Part shown: positions 14,973-23,827 of the stretch, piece by piece
Layout of the letters: each line of letters opens with the position of its first letter
How positions within the stretch are numbered: the stretch's first letter is position 1
Origin: Geobacter sp.
Lineage (GTDB): Bacteria > Desulfobacterota > Desulfuromonadia > Geobacterales > Pseudopelobacteraceae
Length of the DNA stretch: 46,663 nucleotides
NCBI GenBank assembly: GCA_009885845.1
Contig: VFJW01000016.1
Coordinates: 1 to 46,663, forward strand
Reading direction: 5' to 3'
The notes under the pieces: generated by a model
The model's database searches: none
What the model saw: only the letters and a program-made list of their open reading frames with translations
What the model was told of the DNA's origin: nothing
Made by a program: the position numbers and the translations under genes

Positions 14973-17477
14973 TTACACCATCTCCTTCTTCCATGTCCTG
15001 ATTTTATTCTCGTACTCACCGAGCAGCCTCTGGGCCGATTTATGATCCCCGGCCTCGGCCACGACATGGATCACGGGCAGATACTGGTCAGGCAGTACCA
15101 GCACCCACTCTGCACCGAAATGAATCTTGATGCCATCAATGAATGTCGCCTCCTTTTCCAGACTGTCCTCGCTCATCTTGCGCATGATACCGCCCTTCAT
15201 TTCCCAGGGGCACGGGAGGCTTGTTTGAAGGTATGCCGTGCGCGGAACATCAGAGAGCGCATCTGAAAGTGTTACTCCGCAGGCAGCACTCAGTTCCATC
15301 AACCGGGCAATAGCAAACATGCCGTCAAAAGCCGACTGAAAACGGGGAAAAGCAAAGCGGCCATCCGTTGTACCGGTCAGGTCAATTTCCGAAGAGGAGG
15401 CAATTTCCTGCATAGAGCGGTCAGAGCTCTTGGTGCGGATCACCCCCCCCCCCCTCTGCGACACCATCTGTTCAATTGTTGAGGGGGTCTGCACCGGTAC
15501 GGCAATCACCCCCTTCTGTCCTGCTTTCATCAACAGCGCCACGGTGAGGGACAGCAACTCTATGCCGGTACAGATGCGACCGGTTTCATCTACCATCGTG
15601 ATCGCTTCAGCGGAGGAGTCAAGCCAGAAGCCGGCCTGCGCATCCAGAGACGAAACAATTGCCGATAACTGATTAAGGGCCAGTTCTTTTTCCTTGTACT
15701 GAACCCCACGCCCTTCGTCCACGTAGGCATTAAGCGCGATCGCCGAGAAACCAAGCTCATTTAAAAGTTGGGGCAGAGTCTGGCTTGCGGGGGAGAAATT
15801 GAAGTCCACAACCACAGTAAAGGCCGATTTTTTAAGCAATTCCCTGTCAAGTGCCCGCAAAAACCCTTCGCGATAAAAATCTCCGACATTGTTGATATCA
15901 GTGATAACTCCCGGTTCGGTATGGTGCGCACGACGAAAATTTTCCTTGAAAAATGTGCGTTCAACATTTTTCCCCATATTACTGGAGAAATCGAGACCGT
16001 CACCGTCCAGAAAAATGATCTCCAGCATGGCGGGATCTTCCTGGGCCTGACGGAAATGAACCCCTCCAACCTCTCCAAATGTCTTCAGTTTATAGCGAAT
16101 AAGCGGCAGCGATGTCATCTTCATGTCGCGGACATTGATACCGGCCGAAAGCAGGCCCCCCATAAAACAGCGCTTGAGCATGCGGGATGATGGATTAGAA
16201 TCACGGCCACCCAGTACGAAGCTCCCTTTTGGAAGCGATGTTCCGTAGGCGCACCCCAGCTTGGCACAAAATTCCGGAGTAAGTTCCACATTGGAGAGCC
16301 CTTTGATGATTGCCCCCTCAAAAAGTGCTTTTTTCCATTTTTCCCCCCAAATCATATTGGAGGTGACGGTAGCGCCGGCTTCGATGGTTTTCCTGGGCCA
16401 AATTTTGACGTCCGCTCTGATAATCGCTTCGTCGCCAACTGACGTCTCGTCAGCAACAATTACCCCCTCCTCAAGAACAGCCCCCTGGCCGATACGAACG
16501 TTGGAACAAATAACACTGTCGTTAATCCGGGCCCCTTTCTTGACATACGAGTTATCCCAGATAATGCAGCGATTGAGCCTGACTCCCGTTTCAATTGTGC
16601 AGTTGCGGCCAATCACAGAATCTTTGATGCGCACATCGCCCAAAATCTGACTGTTGTCACCGATCACGACCGTACCCTCAAGACCAGCGACATGTTCGAG
16701 TTTGACATCAACACCTATACGAAGATCTTTTCCGACAAAATCCTGCTTTGACTCGTCAATCTTCAGGTTGATCTTTCCTTTAAAAATGTCATGGTACGCT
16801 TCGCGATACGAATCAGTGTTGCCGATATCCCGCCAATAACCTTTTGCCGTCACACCAAACAGTGCATCCTTCTTTTTCAGCATAAGCGGGAACAGATCCT
16901 GCGAAAAATCGAAGTTCTCTCCCTCGGGAATATATTTCATAATTTCCGGCTCCAGCACATAGATTCCGGTATTAATTGTATCAGAAATAACTTCCCCCCA
17001 GCCCGGTTTTTCCAAAAACCGGGCAATGCGCTTCTCCTTGTCGGTAATCACGACACCGAACTGCAACGGGTCTTTGACAGAAGTCAGCGTAATAGTTGCC
17101 TTTGCTTTGTTGTTGATATGAAAATCGATGATTTTTTTCAGGTTGAAATCGGTCAGGAGATCCCCGCTGATCACCAGAAAGCGCTCATCCAGATACTTTT
17201 CGGCCGCCTTGACCGCCCCGGCTGTCCCCATATCGGCAATCGGAGTAACATAGGTAATCTTGACACCGAAATCGGAGCCGTCACGGAAAAAGTTTTTGAT
17301 ATGGTACGGCTGGTGATAGAGCAGCATGACAAGTTCGGTAATATCGTACTTCTTCAGAAGTTCGACAATGTGAAGCATGATCGGACGGTTGAAAAGCGGG
17401 ATCATCGGCTTGGGAATGTTCCCGGTCAGAGGCTGAATGCGGGTACCGAAGCCACCCGCCATGATGACGGCCTTCAT
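14973..17477 (-). CDS. Sugar nucleotidyltransferase / left-handed beta-helix / phosphomutase-like fusion
   Basis: An 834-residue fusion. Residues 1-235 form an intact nucleotidyltransferase (MAGGFGTRIQPLTGNIPKP, D106 in ISGDLLTD, EKPGWGE) making an NDP-sugar from sugar-1-phosphate. Residues 245-375 are hexapeptide left-handed beta-helix repeats. Residues 395-834 match the four-domain phosphoglucomutase/phosphomannomutase fold, but the catalytic loops are degenerate: no TASHNP serine near 476, DSSAEA (620-625) where DGDADR is expected, TTDGRF (703-708) for the sugar loop, and PDQYLP (796-801) for RPSGTEP. So the mutase half is probably non-catalytic. Annotation as mannose-1-phosphate guanylyltransferase/phosphomannomutase would overstate it. 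TACTCCTTGGAG region gives a GGAG ribosome site. Confidence 0.87.
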   Translation of the reverse strand: MKAVIMAGGFGTRIQPLTGNIPKPMIPLFNRPIMLHIVELLKKYDITELVMLLYHQPYHIKNFFRDGSDFGVKITYVTPIADMGTAGAVKAAEKYLDERFLVISGDLLTDFNLKKIIDFHINNKAKATITLTSVKDPLQFGVVITDKEKRIARFLEKPGWGEVISDTINTGIYVLEPEIMKYIPEGENFDFSQDLFPLMLKKKDALFGVTAKGYWRDIGNTDSYREAYHDIFKGKINLKIDESKQDFVGKDLRIGVDVKLEHVAGLEGTVVIGDNSQILGDVRIKDSVIGRNCTIETGVRLNRCIIWDNSYVKKGARINDSVICSNVRIGQGAVLEEGVIVADETSVGDEAIIRADVKIWPRKTIEAGATVTSNMIWGEKWKKALFEGAIIKGLSNVELTPEFCAKLGCAYGTSLPKGSFVLGGRDSNPSSRMLKRCFMGGLLSAGINVRDMKMTSLPLIRYKLKTFGEVGGVHFRQAQEDPAMLEIIFLDGDGLDFSSNMGKNVERTFFKENFRRAHHTEPGVITDINNVGDFYREGFLRALDRELLKKSAFTVVVDFNFSPASQTLPQLLNELGFSAIALNAYVDEGRGVQYKEKELALNQLSAIVSSLDAQAGFWLDSSAEAITMVDETGRICTGIELLSLTVALLMKAGQKGVIAVPVQTPSTIEQMVSQRGGGVIRTKSSDRSMQEIASSSEIDLTGTTDGRFAFPRFQSAFDGMFAIARLMELSAACGVTLSDALSDVPRTAYLQTSLPCPWEMKGGIMRKMSEDSLEKEATFIDGIKIHFGAEWVLVLPDQYLPVIHVVAEAGDHKSAQRLLGEYENKIRTWKKEMV

Positions 17478-17499
17478 AGATACTCCTTGGAGAAAAGTC

Positions 17500-17537
17500 T
17501 CCTCCCTGACGGACCCTCATGGGCCTGAAGGGGAGGA
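17500..17537. repeat. Imperfect palindrome before the nucleotidyltransferase gene
   Basis: TCCTCCC (17500-17506) and GGGGAGGA (17530-17537) flank an inner CCC-TCAT-GGG. The CCTGAAGGGG portion is shared with the element at 24627-24660. It lies in the 82-base gap between the response regulator and the fusion gene. It could end or attenuate transcription or be a dispersed repeat; no clear T-run follows on the minus strand. Confidence 0.5.
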
Positions 17538-17559
17538 TCAGTGTGGTGGGGTATGTTTA

Positions 17560-17937
17560 CTATACTTCTTTGACCTTCAATGCCTTTTTGGCAAGCACCC
17601 GGCCAATTTCCTGTTTCAGTTCGGTAAGATCGCCAGACTTAACCACATAGCCATCCGCCAGCCAGGCGGAAAAATCATCTTTGTAACAGGAAAATGCCGA
17701 GCAGAGGATAACCGGCATATCGTGGCGCTCCTTGACGAGTTTCTGCAGCAGCTCAATGCCGCTTTCGTTCTTCAGTTTGATATCCAGGACCGCCAGATCA
17801 AATACGCTCCCCTGCAGTTTATCCAGCGCCTCAGCGCCGCTTGCCGCCGTTACGACTTCATATCCTTCATCCTTCAGCTCTTCGGCATACAGCAGCCGGA
17901 TATTCGCTTCATCGTCTACTACCAGTAATCTGTTCAT
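17560..17937 (-). CDS. Single-domain response regulator
   Basis: A 125-residue CheY-like receiver with no output domain. The acidic pocket D8/D9, phosphoacceptor D52 (LAVLDIKL), hydroxyl position S80 (ILCSAF) and K100 (YVVKSGD) are all present. Its ATG overlaps the stop of the histidine kinase by four bases (ATGA), so the two form a translationally coupled two-component pair. With no DNA-binding domain, it must signal through protein contacts or another phosphorelay step. It lies 82 bases before the nucleotidyltransferase/glucan genes on the same strand. Confidence 0.93.
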   Translation of the reverse strand: MNRLLVVDDEANIRLLYAEELKDEGYEVVTAASGAEALDKLQGSVFDLAVLDIKLKNESGIELLQKLVKERHDMPVILCSAFSCYKDDFSAWLADGYVVKSGDLTELKQEIGRVLAKKALKVKEV

Positions 17938-19559
17938 GGTTGTTCCTCCTTGCGGGTGGGGAGTACAATGGTATAATGGAGTCCCTCGTGTTCGTCAGCC
18001 TGGACGGAAAGCGGGATCCCCTGCTTTTCAAGCATGGTTTTACAGAGAGCCATTCCCAGTCCTGTTCCCAGATCCCGGGTTTCCGAAAAAGGCACCAGCA
18101 ACCGGTCAAGTTCCATCTGGGAAATGTGTCGGCTCCGGTCTTCAATAGTGATGGTAACAACATTTTCACCGCTCTGTGAAAAAATCGCAAGCGTCCGGTC
18201 TTCCCCGATACCGCCGATATCATTCAGCAGTATCGTCCGGAGGCAGTAGGATAGCTGTTTGAAGTCTATAAAAACCGGCTGCAGGTCATGACCCGGCGAA
18301 TATCCGGTGGCATAGCCAAGCGAAGTCAAAATATCAGCGCTATCCCGCAGGGCGGTCTCAATAAGCTGGTTAACATCCCAGAAGTCACGGGTGGGATAGA
18401 TCGAATCGGAATAGTTGAGGATTTCGTCCAGAACCCCCTCCAACTGTCTGGTCTCGTCAACAATCGATTCAATAAAAGTACGCTTCGGGTCTGATGCGGA
18501 GCTGTTTTTGAGCATCGAACGGGCAAACCCGCCGATAATCATCAACGGATTGCGAACCGAATGGGCAATACTCGAAGTGATCCGACCGACCAGGGCCATA
18601 TTTTCCATTTTGACGATTACTTCCTGCTGCTCTTTCAGTTTTTTCCCCGCTTCGGTAACCCGGTTGAGTTCAACCTGCAGCTTATCGTACAGAGAGGCAC
18701 GCTCGATTGCAAAAGCAACCGGAAAACCGAACGTTTCCAACGAATGCATATCTTCGTCAGTGATGGTTCGGTGAGTAATGCAGTTGTCGGCGACTATCAT
18801 ACCAACCCGACGATTGCGCGAAATCAGTGGCATCAGCAGGAAGGTATCAACTCCCAGCAGACGGGCAAGTTCAGGCGGAACATCCGGATGCTGAAACGCT
18901 CCCTCGATTCTGACCGGATGTCTTCCATCCAGCGCTTTGATGATAACATGATCCTTGTTGGCAAGCGGAACTGTTAATTGTTCCAGGACATTGTGAAATT
19001 TTGCGCGTTCAGCGGAGAGTTTGTTCAGTCGGAAGTTCTGAGCTAGTGTCTGCAGGTCCATATCATTCTGGGCAATCTCGTTCCAGACCTGGCTTGCCTC
19101 TTCAAGATCGCGGGGACCGATACCGAAGTATCCATGCAACACTCCCTCCTCGCGGTCGGTCAGAAGCAGGAAGGCGCGGTTCATACCGAAGCCCTTGCCG
19201 GCGGTAATCGCCGTCAGTGCCACAGACAGCACCTCGTCAAGATCCACCGAACTTTGCAAAACAGATCCAAGCTCATGCATGAAACGCATTTCCAGCGTCT
19301 TATTATCGAGAAAACTTGCCAGGGATTGAATCTGGGTTTTTTGTTGTTGAAATTCTGCATGAATAAGGGAAAAAACCGGGGCAAGCGGGTGCCTGCTTTC
19401 ACTGAAGCGTACCAGATCCTGCTTGAACAGAGCACAGTCACAACATTTTTCGAGGACGCGGCGGCGCAGGGATGACAGAAGGCTTTTGTCATCATCACCA
19501 ATATTGGGACACTCCCCCGCAGCAATCACTTCCCTGTTCCAGCAACACTCCTGATTCAC
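17934..19559 (-). CDS. GAF sensor histidine kinase with N-terminal Cys cluster
   Basis: A 541-residue soluble kinase without transmembrane segments. The N-terminus carries six cysteines (C5, C6, C17, C39, C40, C42) in a short helical region. A GAF domain spans about 90-290, with a coiled linker (295-320), a HisKA domain with H333 (SIAHSVRNPL) and an HATPase domain. The ATP-binding G2 box GTGLG (498-502) is intact, but the G1 box DxGxG is replaced by DRSRH (474-478) and the N-box is unusual (ILLNDIGG). ATP binding may therefore be weak or altered. It is coupled to the response regulator by a 4-base overlap and has its own promoter upstream. Confidence 0.9.
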   Translation of the reverse strand: MNQECCWNREVIAAGECPNIGDDDKSLLSSLRRRVLEKCCDCALFKQDLVRFSESRHPLAPVFSLIHAEFQQQKTQIQSLASFLDNKTLEMRFMHELGSVLQSSVDLDEVLSVALTAITAGKGFGMNRAFLLLTDREEGVLHGYFGIGPRDLEEASQVWNEIAQNDMDLQTLAQNFRLNKLSAERAKFHNVLEQLTVPLANKDHVIIKALDGRHPVRIEGAFQHPDVPPELARLLGVDTFLLMPLISRNRRVGMIVADNCITHRTITDEDMHSLETFGFPVAFAIERASLYDKLQVELNRVTEAGKKLKEQQEVIVKMENMALVGRITSSIAHSVRNPLMIIGGFARSMLKNSSASDPKRTFIESIVDETRQLEGVLDEILNYSDSIYPTRDFWDVNQLIETALRDSADILTSLGYATGYSPGHDLQPVFIDFKQLSYCLRTILLNDIGGIGEDRTLAIFSQSGENVVTITIEDRSRHISQMELDRLLVPFSETRDLGTGLGMALCKTMLEKQGIPLSVQADEHEGLHYTIVLPTRKEEQP

Positions 19560-19589
19560 ACGAACCTCATCAGTTGTAATGGGATATAA

Positions 19590-19606
19590 CCTGAATCAGC
19601 TTCAGG
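19590..19606. repeat. Operator-like inverted repeat at the kinase gene's start site
   Basis: CCTGAA-TCAGC-TTCAGG is a perfect 6-base inverted repeat with a 5-base spacer. It overlaps the predicted transcription start (about 19604) of the histidine kinase gene and sits 30 bases before its coding start, where a repressor would bind. Confidence 0.45.
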
Positions 19607-19611
19607 ATCAC

Positions 19612-19639
19612 ATTATAACAGTCAAAAACGGGTATGCAA
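19612..19639 (-). promoter_or_regulatory. Predicted promoter of the kinase/regulator/glucan gene run
   Basis: On the minus strand a perfect TATAAT (19612-19617) carries an extended TG one base upstream (TGTTATAAT), with a weak TTGCAT -35 (19634-19639) 16 bases away. An extended -10 compensates for a poor -35. It lies in the 85-base gap after cysS, pointing toward the kinase. Confidence 0.5.
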
Positions 19640-19644
19640 CCAGG

Positions 19645-21126
19645 CTATTTCACTTTCCAGGTTGTTGCCTGCGGGGAATCAAACAGCAAAATGCCTTTTG
19701 CCAGCAGCAGATCACGAATCTCGTCACCACGTTTAAAATTTTTCGCAACCCGTGACTCGGTCCGTTCGACAATCAACCGCTCAATCTCTTCAGGTGATAT
19801 GTCAACTCTGTCCGCCTTGGCAGATTTGATTTTTTCCAGCCATACGGACGGTAAAACGGCAAACAGCCCCAGAATACTCCCGGTTTCAACAAACAGATGG
19901 CGAACATGGGCAATCATAGACAGTGAGAGCGAGGTATACTCTTTCGTCTCTGCAAGAAAACGGTTGGCGGCACGCACCATTTCAAACAGGACACCGAGAG
20001 CCAGCGCACTGTTGAAGTCGTCATCCATCGCCTCGACAAAACGGGGCAGACACTGGTCGATCTTTTCCTGCAGTTCCAGACCGACCTGTGACGGATTTTC
20101 GATCACGGCAATTTCAGCCGATAGTGACTGGCCGTTCAGAATGTCGTCCAGGGCAGACAGACAGGAATAAATTCTTTCCAGACCCGACTGCGCTTCCTCA
20201 AGATTCTGATCCGAGAAGTCGATCGGTGAGCGGTAATGTGCCGAGAGAATGAAGAGGCGTAATGTCTCAGAATCATACTTCTTCAGCACTTCCCGAATGG
20301 TAAAAAAGTTCCCCAGTGACTTGCTCATCTTCTCTGCATTAATATTTACAAAGCCGTTGTGCAGCCAGTAGCGCACAAACTTGCAGCCGTTGGCGCCTTC
20401 GGACTGGGCGATTTCATTTTCATGATGTGGAAACACCAGGTCTTTCCCGCCGCCATGTATATCGAAGGTTTTGCCCAGAAACTCCATGCTCATCGCAGAA
20501 CATTCGATATGCCAGCCGGGGCGGCCGTTCCCCCAGGGCGACTGCCACCACGGTTCACCCGGCTTTGATCCCTTCCAGAGGGCAAAATCCATCGGATGGC
20601 GTTTTTTGTCTCCCACCTCCACCCGGGCTCCTGCCTGCATCTCCTCAAGGTTACGTCCGGAAAGTTTCAGATAGTGAGGGAACGTTTCTACTGCATAATA
20701 TACATCACCGTCCGAAACATATGCGTGCCCCTTGGCAATCAGTGCTTCGATGATGCCGATAATACCGGCGATATGATCGGTGGCTTTCGGCTCCACCGTC
20801 GGTTTTGCCAGCCCCAGCCGGTTCATATCCTCATCAAAAGCCTGGATATACCGGTCAGCAATCGTGCGGTAATCCGTTCCTTCCTGGTTGGCACGGTTGA
20901 TGATCTTATCATCGATATCGGTGTAGTTCCGGACGTAGGTCACATCGTAGCCGGCGAATTTCAGGTAGCGGAAAATAATGTCAAACACCACCCCGGCGCG
21001 GGCATGCCCGATATGGCAGTAATCATAGACCGTCACCCCGCAGACATACATACCGACTTTACCCGGAAGCAACGGAACGAAGATCTCTTTTTCACCGGTC
21101 AAGGTGTTGTAGACTCGCAATGTCAT
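19645..21126 (-). CDS. cysS: Cysteinyl-tRNA synthetase
   Basis: Charges tRNA-Cys with cysteine; class I synthetase, cytoplasmic. HIGH lies at 38-41 ([11 protein letters not shown]), KMSKS at 266-270 ([12 protein letters not shown]), and zinc ligands C29, C209 and the GHPHH-like HENE region are present ([20 protein letters not shown]). The anticodon-binding C-terminal DALR-like region ends in [17 protein letters not shown]. The 493 residues are full length. A CGGAG ribosome site sits upstream. It is 79 bases downstream of pit, with a small ACGGTT-GGT-AACCGT hairpin (21184-21198) between; whether it has its own promoter is unclear. Confidence 0.97.
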   Translation of the reverse strand: MTLRVYNTLTGEKEIFVPLLPGKVGMYVCGVTVYDYCHIGHARAGVVFDIIFRYLKFAGYDVTYVRNYTDIDDKIINRANQEGTDYRTIADRYIQAFDEDMNRLGLAKPTVEPKATDHIAGIIGIIEALIAKGHAYVSDGDVYYAVETFPHYLKLSGRNLEEMQAGARVEVGDKKRHPMDFALWKGSKPGEPWWQSPWGNGRPGWHIECSAMSMEFLGKTFDIHGGGKDLVFPHHENEIAQSEGANGCKFVRYWLHNGFVNINAEKMSKSLGNFFTIREVLKKYDSETLRLFILSAHYRSPIDFSDQNLEEAQSGLERIYSCLSALDDILNGQSLSAEIAVIENPSQVGLELQEKIDQCLPRFVEAMDDDFNSALALGVLFEMVRAANRFLAETKEYTSLSLSMIAHVRHLFVETGSILGLFAVLPSVWLEKIKSAKADRVDISPEEIERLIVERTESRVAKNFKRGDEIRDLLLAKGILLFDSPQATTWKVK

Positions 21127-21205
21127 ACTGTTAAACTCCGCTGGTAAAAAACCAGATATTATGTCTGCAGAATCACCCGGTCGACGGTTGGTAACCGTGA
21201 CATTT

Positions 21206-22207
21206 TTATTTCCCCAGCAACGGACTCATGACCTGGTAGGTCAGGTAGGCGACCAATCCGGAAGCCGGAATGGTAAGAACCCACGCGATCAGAATCCGTT
21301 TGGCGACATTCCAGTTAACTGCGTTGAGCCTTTTGGAAAGACCGACACCCAGAATTGTTGAGGTAATAACATGGGTGGTGCTGGTCGGCATACCGAAGGC
21401 GGAGGCCCCAAGTATAACACCGGCCGAAGCGGTTTCCACGCAAAAGCCGTGTACCGGCTGCAGCTTGACAAAGTCACGACCGACTGTTTTGATGATGCGC
21501 CAGCCGCCTGCAGCCGTTCCAAATGCCATCGCTGTTGCACAGGCCACCATGACTTCCCAGGGCACATCAAAAGTTTTGATAGTCCCGAAGCTGACAAGTG
21601 CCATGGTGATAACCCCCATCGACTTTTGAGCGTCAGCGGTTCCATGTGAGAAGGCCATCAAGGCTGCCGATGCAACCTGCAGGCGACGGAAGTTCTTATT
21701 AAGGATACTGGGGGCGCTGTTGCGAAAGATCCGGTACAAAATTATCATGAAGATGAAACCGACGGCGGTTCCGAGGATGGGTGAGAAAATCAATGACATG
21801 ATAATCTTCTTGAGTCCGGCAAATTTCAGGGCAGCGAAGCCTGCATGGGCAATAACCGCCCCGCAGAGACCGCCGATAATTGCATGAGAAGAAGAGGATG
21901 GCAGGCCATAGTACCAGGTGATGAGGTCCCAGACAATTGCTCCGAAGATACCCGCCAGTACCACCATCTGGGTCACATTGGAGCCGTCCACAATTCCTTT
22001 TCCGATGGTCGTGGCAACTTTGGTAGAGATCATGGCACCGGCAAAATTCAGCACTGCAGCCATTATGATGGCCGACTTGACTGAGAGGGCACGAGTTGAG
22101 ATACAGGTGGCGATGGCGTTGGCTGTGTCGTGAAAACCATTGATATAGTCAAAAACCAGCGCCGCCACAATCACCAGGCAGAGCATCAGGAAGGCCGGAT
22201 CAAGCAT
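21206..22207 (-). CDS. pit: Low-affinity inorganic phosphate transporter, PiT family
   Basis: A 333-residue inner-membrane protein importing phosphate, probably as a metal-phosphate with protons. Both PiT signature repeats are present: [15 protein letters not shown] near the N-terminus and [13 protein letters not shown] near 185. Around ten transmembrane helices surround them. The start overlaps the DUF47 stop by 8 bases (ATGCTTGA), so the two are translationally coupled and transcribed together. I see no obvious Pho box upstream of the pair. Confidence 0.95.
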   Translation of the reverse strand: MLDPAFLMLCLVIVAALVFDYINGFHDTANAIATCISTRALSVKSAIIMAAVLNFAGAMISTKVATTIGKGIVDGSNVTQMVVLAGIFGAIVWDLITWYYGLPSSSSHAIIGGLCGAVIAHAGFAALKFAGLKKIIMSLIFSPILGTAVGFIFMIILYRIFRNSAPSILNKNFRRLQVASAALMAFSHGTADAQKSMGVITMALVSFGTIKTFDVPWEVMVACATAMAFGTAAGGWRIIKTVGRDFVKLQPVHGFCVETASAGVILGASAFGMPTSTTHVITSTILGVGLSKRLNAVNWNVAKRILIAWVLTIPASGLVAYLTYQVMSPLLGK

Positions 22208-22820
22208 TCTTTACCACCACGCTTTCAAGGATATTTGAGGCGTCTTCGCACCGGTCGGTCGCCTTTTCGAGTGTCTCATAGATCTCTTTCCATTTGATCA
22301 ACTGGATCGGGTCCTTCTCCTCATCAAACAGTCGGCTGATCGCTTCACGTGAAACGCGGTCTGCTTCATTTTCCAGTGAATTGATCTCCACACATATTTT
22401 AAAGATCTGCTCGTTGGTCTTCTGGCCCAGCATGGCAACCGCCTTGTCGATGGAAATGCACGACTGCAATATGATGAAACCGAGCGTTTTGGCTTCGGCG
22501 GGAATGGCTTCGACGTTGTACATGATAATCCGCTGGGCGGAAGCATCAATCAGGTCAAGGATATCGTCCAGTTTGGAGGCAAGAGCATAGATATCTTCGG
22601 GGTCCAGAGGTGTTACAAACGTTTTGTGCAGCGTCTGGATGATTTCGTGAGTGATTGAATCCCCTTTGTGTTCCACATCCTTGATCCTGCGCTGACTTTC
22701 GACCGGGTTTGCAAAATTGTCGAGCATATCCTTGAGAAGCTTGGCTCCATCGATGATATTTTCGGTCATTTCCTTGAAAAGCTTGAAAAATTTTTCTTCC
22801 TTAGGTATCAATCCGAACAT
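22200..22820 (-). CDS. DUF47 (PhoU-like) partner of the phosphate transporter
   Basis: A 206-residue all-helical PhoU-related protein. It shows the family's EHKGDSITHE and LASKLDDILDLIDAS helices with acidic residues that bind metal in PhoU-like bundles. In other bacteria, DUF47 genes next to pit encode accessory or regulatory proteins for the transporter, consistent with the 8-base overlap here. A GGAGG ribosome site precedes the ATG. It lies first in the pair, downstream of a 177-base gap shared with the divergent uppP. Confidence 0.92.
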   Translation of the reverse strand: MFGLIPKEEKFFKLFKEMTENIIDGAKLLKDMLDNFANPVESQRRIKDVEHKGDSITHEIIQTLHKTFVTPLDPEDIYALASKLDDILDLIDASAQRIIMYNVEAIPAEAKTLGFIILQSCISIDKAVAMLGQKTNEQIFKICVEINSLENEADRVSREAISRLFDEEKDPIQLIKWKEIYETLEKATDRCEDASNILESVVVKNA

Positions 22821-22997
22821 GGTTCCGCCTCCGATAATTTTTGTGCAAACCGCATTTAAAACGAGAAACCAATAGCATATTTTTAGCGCCGTTCACAGCC
22901 TAAATTTACCCCTGTGTGCCATCACCGGAGCAACATGGATTGCCTTTGCTGATAAGTTGCAGTATTGTTCATTCTTATAATGCAAAGGGAGTATGTT

Positions 22998-23819
22998 ATG
23001 AATCTGTTCCACGCCGCAATTCTTGGCGCTCTGCAGGGATTTGCGGAAGTACTTCCGATCAGCAGTTCCGCTCATCTGATTCTGGTCCCCTGGCTGCTCG
23101 GATGGCCTGAATCCGGTCTGACGTTTGATGTCGCCCTGCATCTGGGAACGTTTCTCGCTCTGTCACTCTATTTCTGGCGCGACATCATTGAAATGTCCGT
23201 ATCGTTTTTCGATGCCATTGCCGCTCGCCGATTGAACACTCCTGCCCGGAGACTGCCGTTTCTGATCATCGCCGCTACGATTCCCGCCGCACTGGTCGGC
23301 AAGCTGTTTGAAGATCAGGTTGAGGCGATTTTCCGCTCCAGTCCATTGTTGATTGCATCGTTTCTGGTAGTATTCGGTCTTATTCTCGGTCTGACCGACT
23401 ATCTTGGTCGCAAGCGCCTGGTGTTAGACGAGATTAAACCGGCAAGTGCCATGACCATTGGACTCCTGCAATGCCTTGCGTTGATTCCGGGGGTTTCCCG
23501 TTCCGGTATAACCATCACTGCCGGACTGTTGCTTGGTTTCACTCGTGAAAGCGCTGCCCGCTTTTCATTTTTGATGTCGCTGCCGATTGTGGCAGGAGCG
23601 GCTCTGCTTAAAGCCTTACACCTGTTAAAGCATGGCATTCCTGCCGGAGAAGGTCTTCCGATGCTGGTCGGGATTATTTTTTCGGCAGTCACCGGTTATA
23701 TCAGCGTCGCGTTTCTGCTCCGCTTTGTACAAAAGCAGAGTCTTTCACCGTTTGTCTGGTACCGTATTATTGTTGGTGGCGGGTTGATTGTTTTTATTCT
23801 GGCTGGTTACAAGCTGTAG
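22998..23819 (+). CDS. uppP: Undecaprenyl-diphosphate phosphatase
   Basis: Recycles the lipid carrier for peptidoglycan and other cell-surface polymers by removing a phosphate from undecaprenyl diphosphate; inner membrane. The two conserved active-site motifs are present: FAEVLPISSSAHL near the N-terminus and PGVSRSGITITAGLLLG near 170. The 273 residues are normal. I chose the ATG at 22998, with AAAGGGA 7 bases upstream, over an in-frame ATG 33 bases earlier that adds a non-family extension. It is 8 bases from radC, so they are likely co-transcribed. Confidence 0.95.
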   Translation: MNLFHAAILGALQGFAEVLPISSSAHLILVPWLLGWPESGLTFDVALHLGTFLALSLYFWRDIIEMSVSFFDAIAARRLNTPARRLPFLIIAATIPAALVGKLFEDQVEAIFRSSPLLIASFLVVFGLILGLTDYLGRKRLVLDEIKPASAMTIGLLQCLALIPGVSRSGITITAGLLLGFTRESAARFSFLMSLPIVAGAALLKALHLLKHGIPAGEGLPMLVGIIFSAVTGYISVAFLLRFVQKQSLSPFVWYRIIVGGGLIVFILAGYKL

Positions 23820-23827
23820 GAGGGTGT

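Noticed and set aside
22965-22997. An upstream ATG for uppP
   Set aside because: The 11 added residues are non-family, and AAAGGGA fits the downstream ATG at 22998.
22821-22997. A Pho box for the pit/DUF47 genes
   Set aside because: No repeated CTGTCAT-like half sites with the right spacing were found. A TATAAT at 22976 is too close to the uppP ribosome site to serve it.
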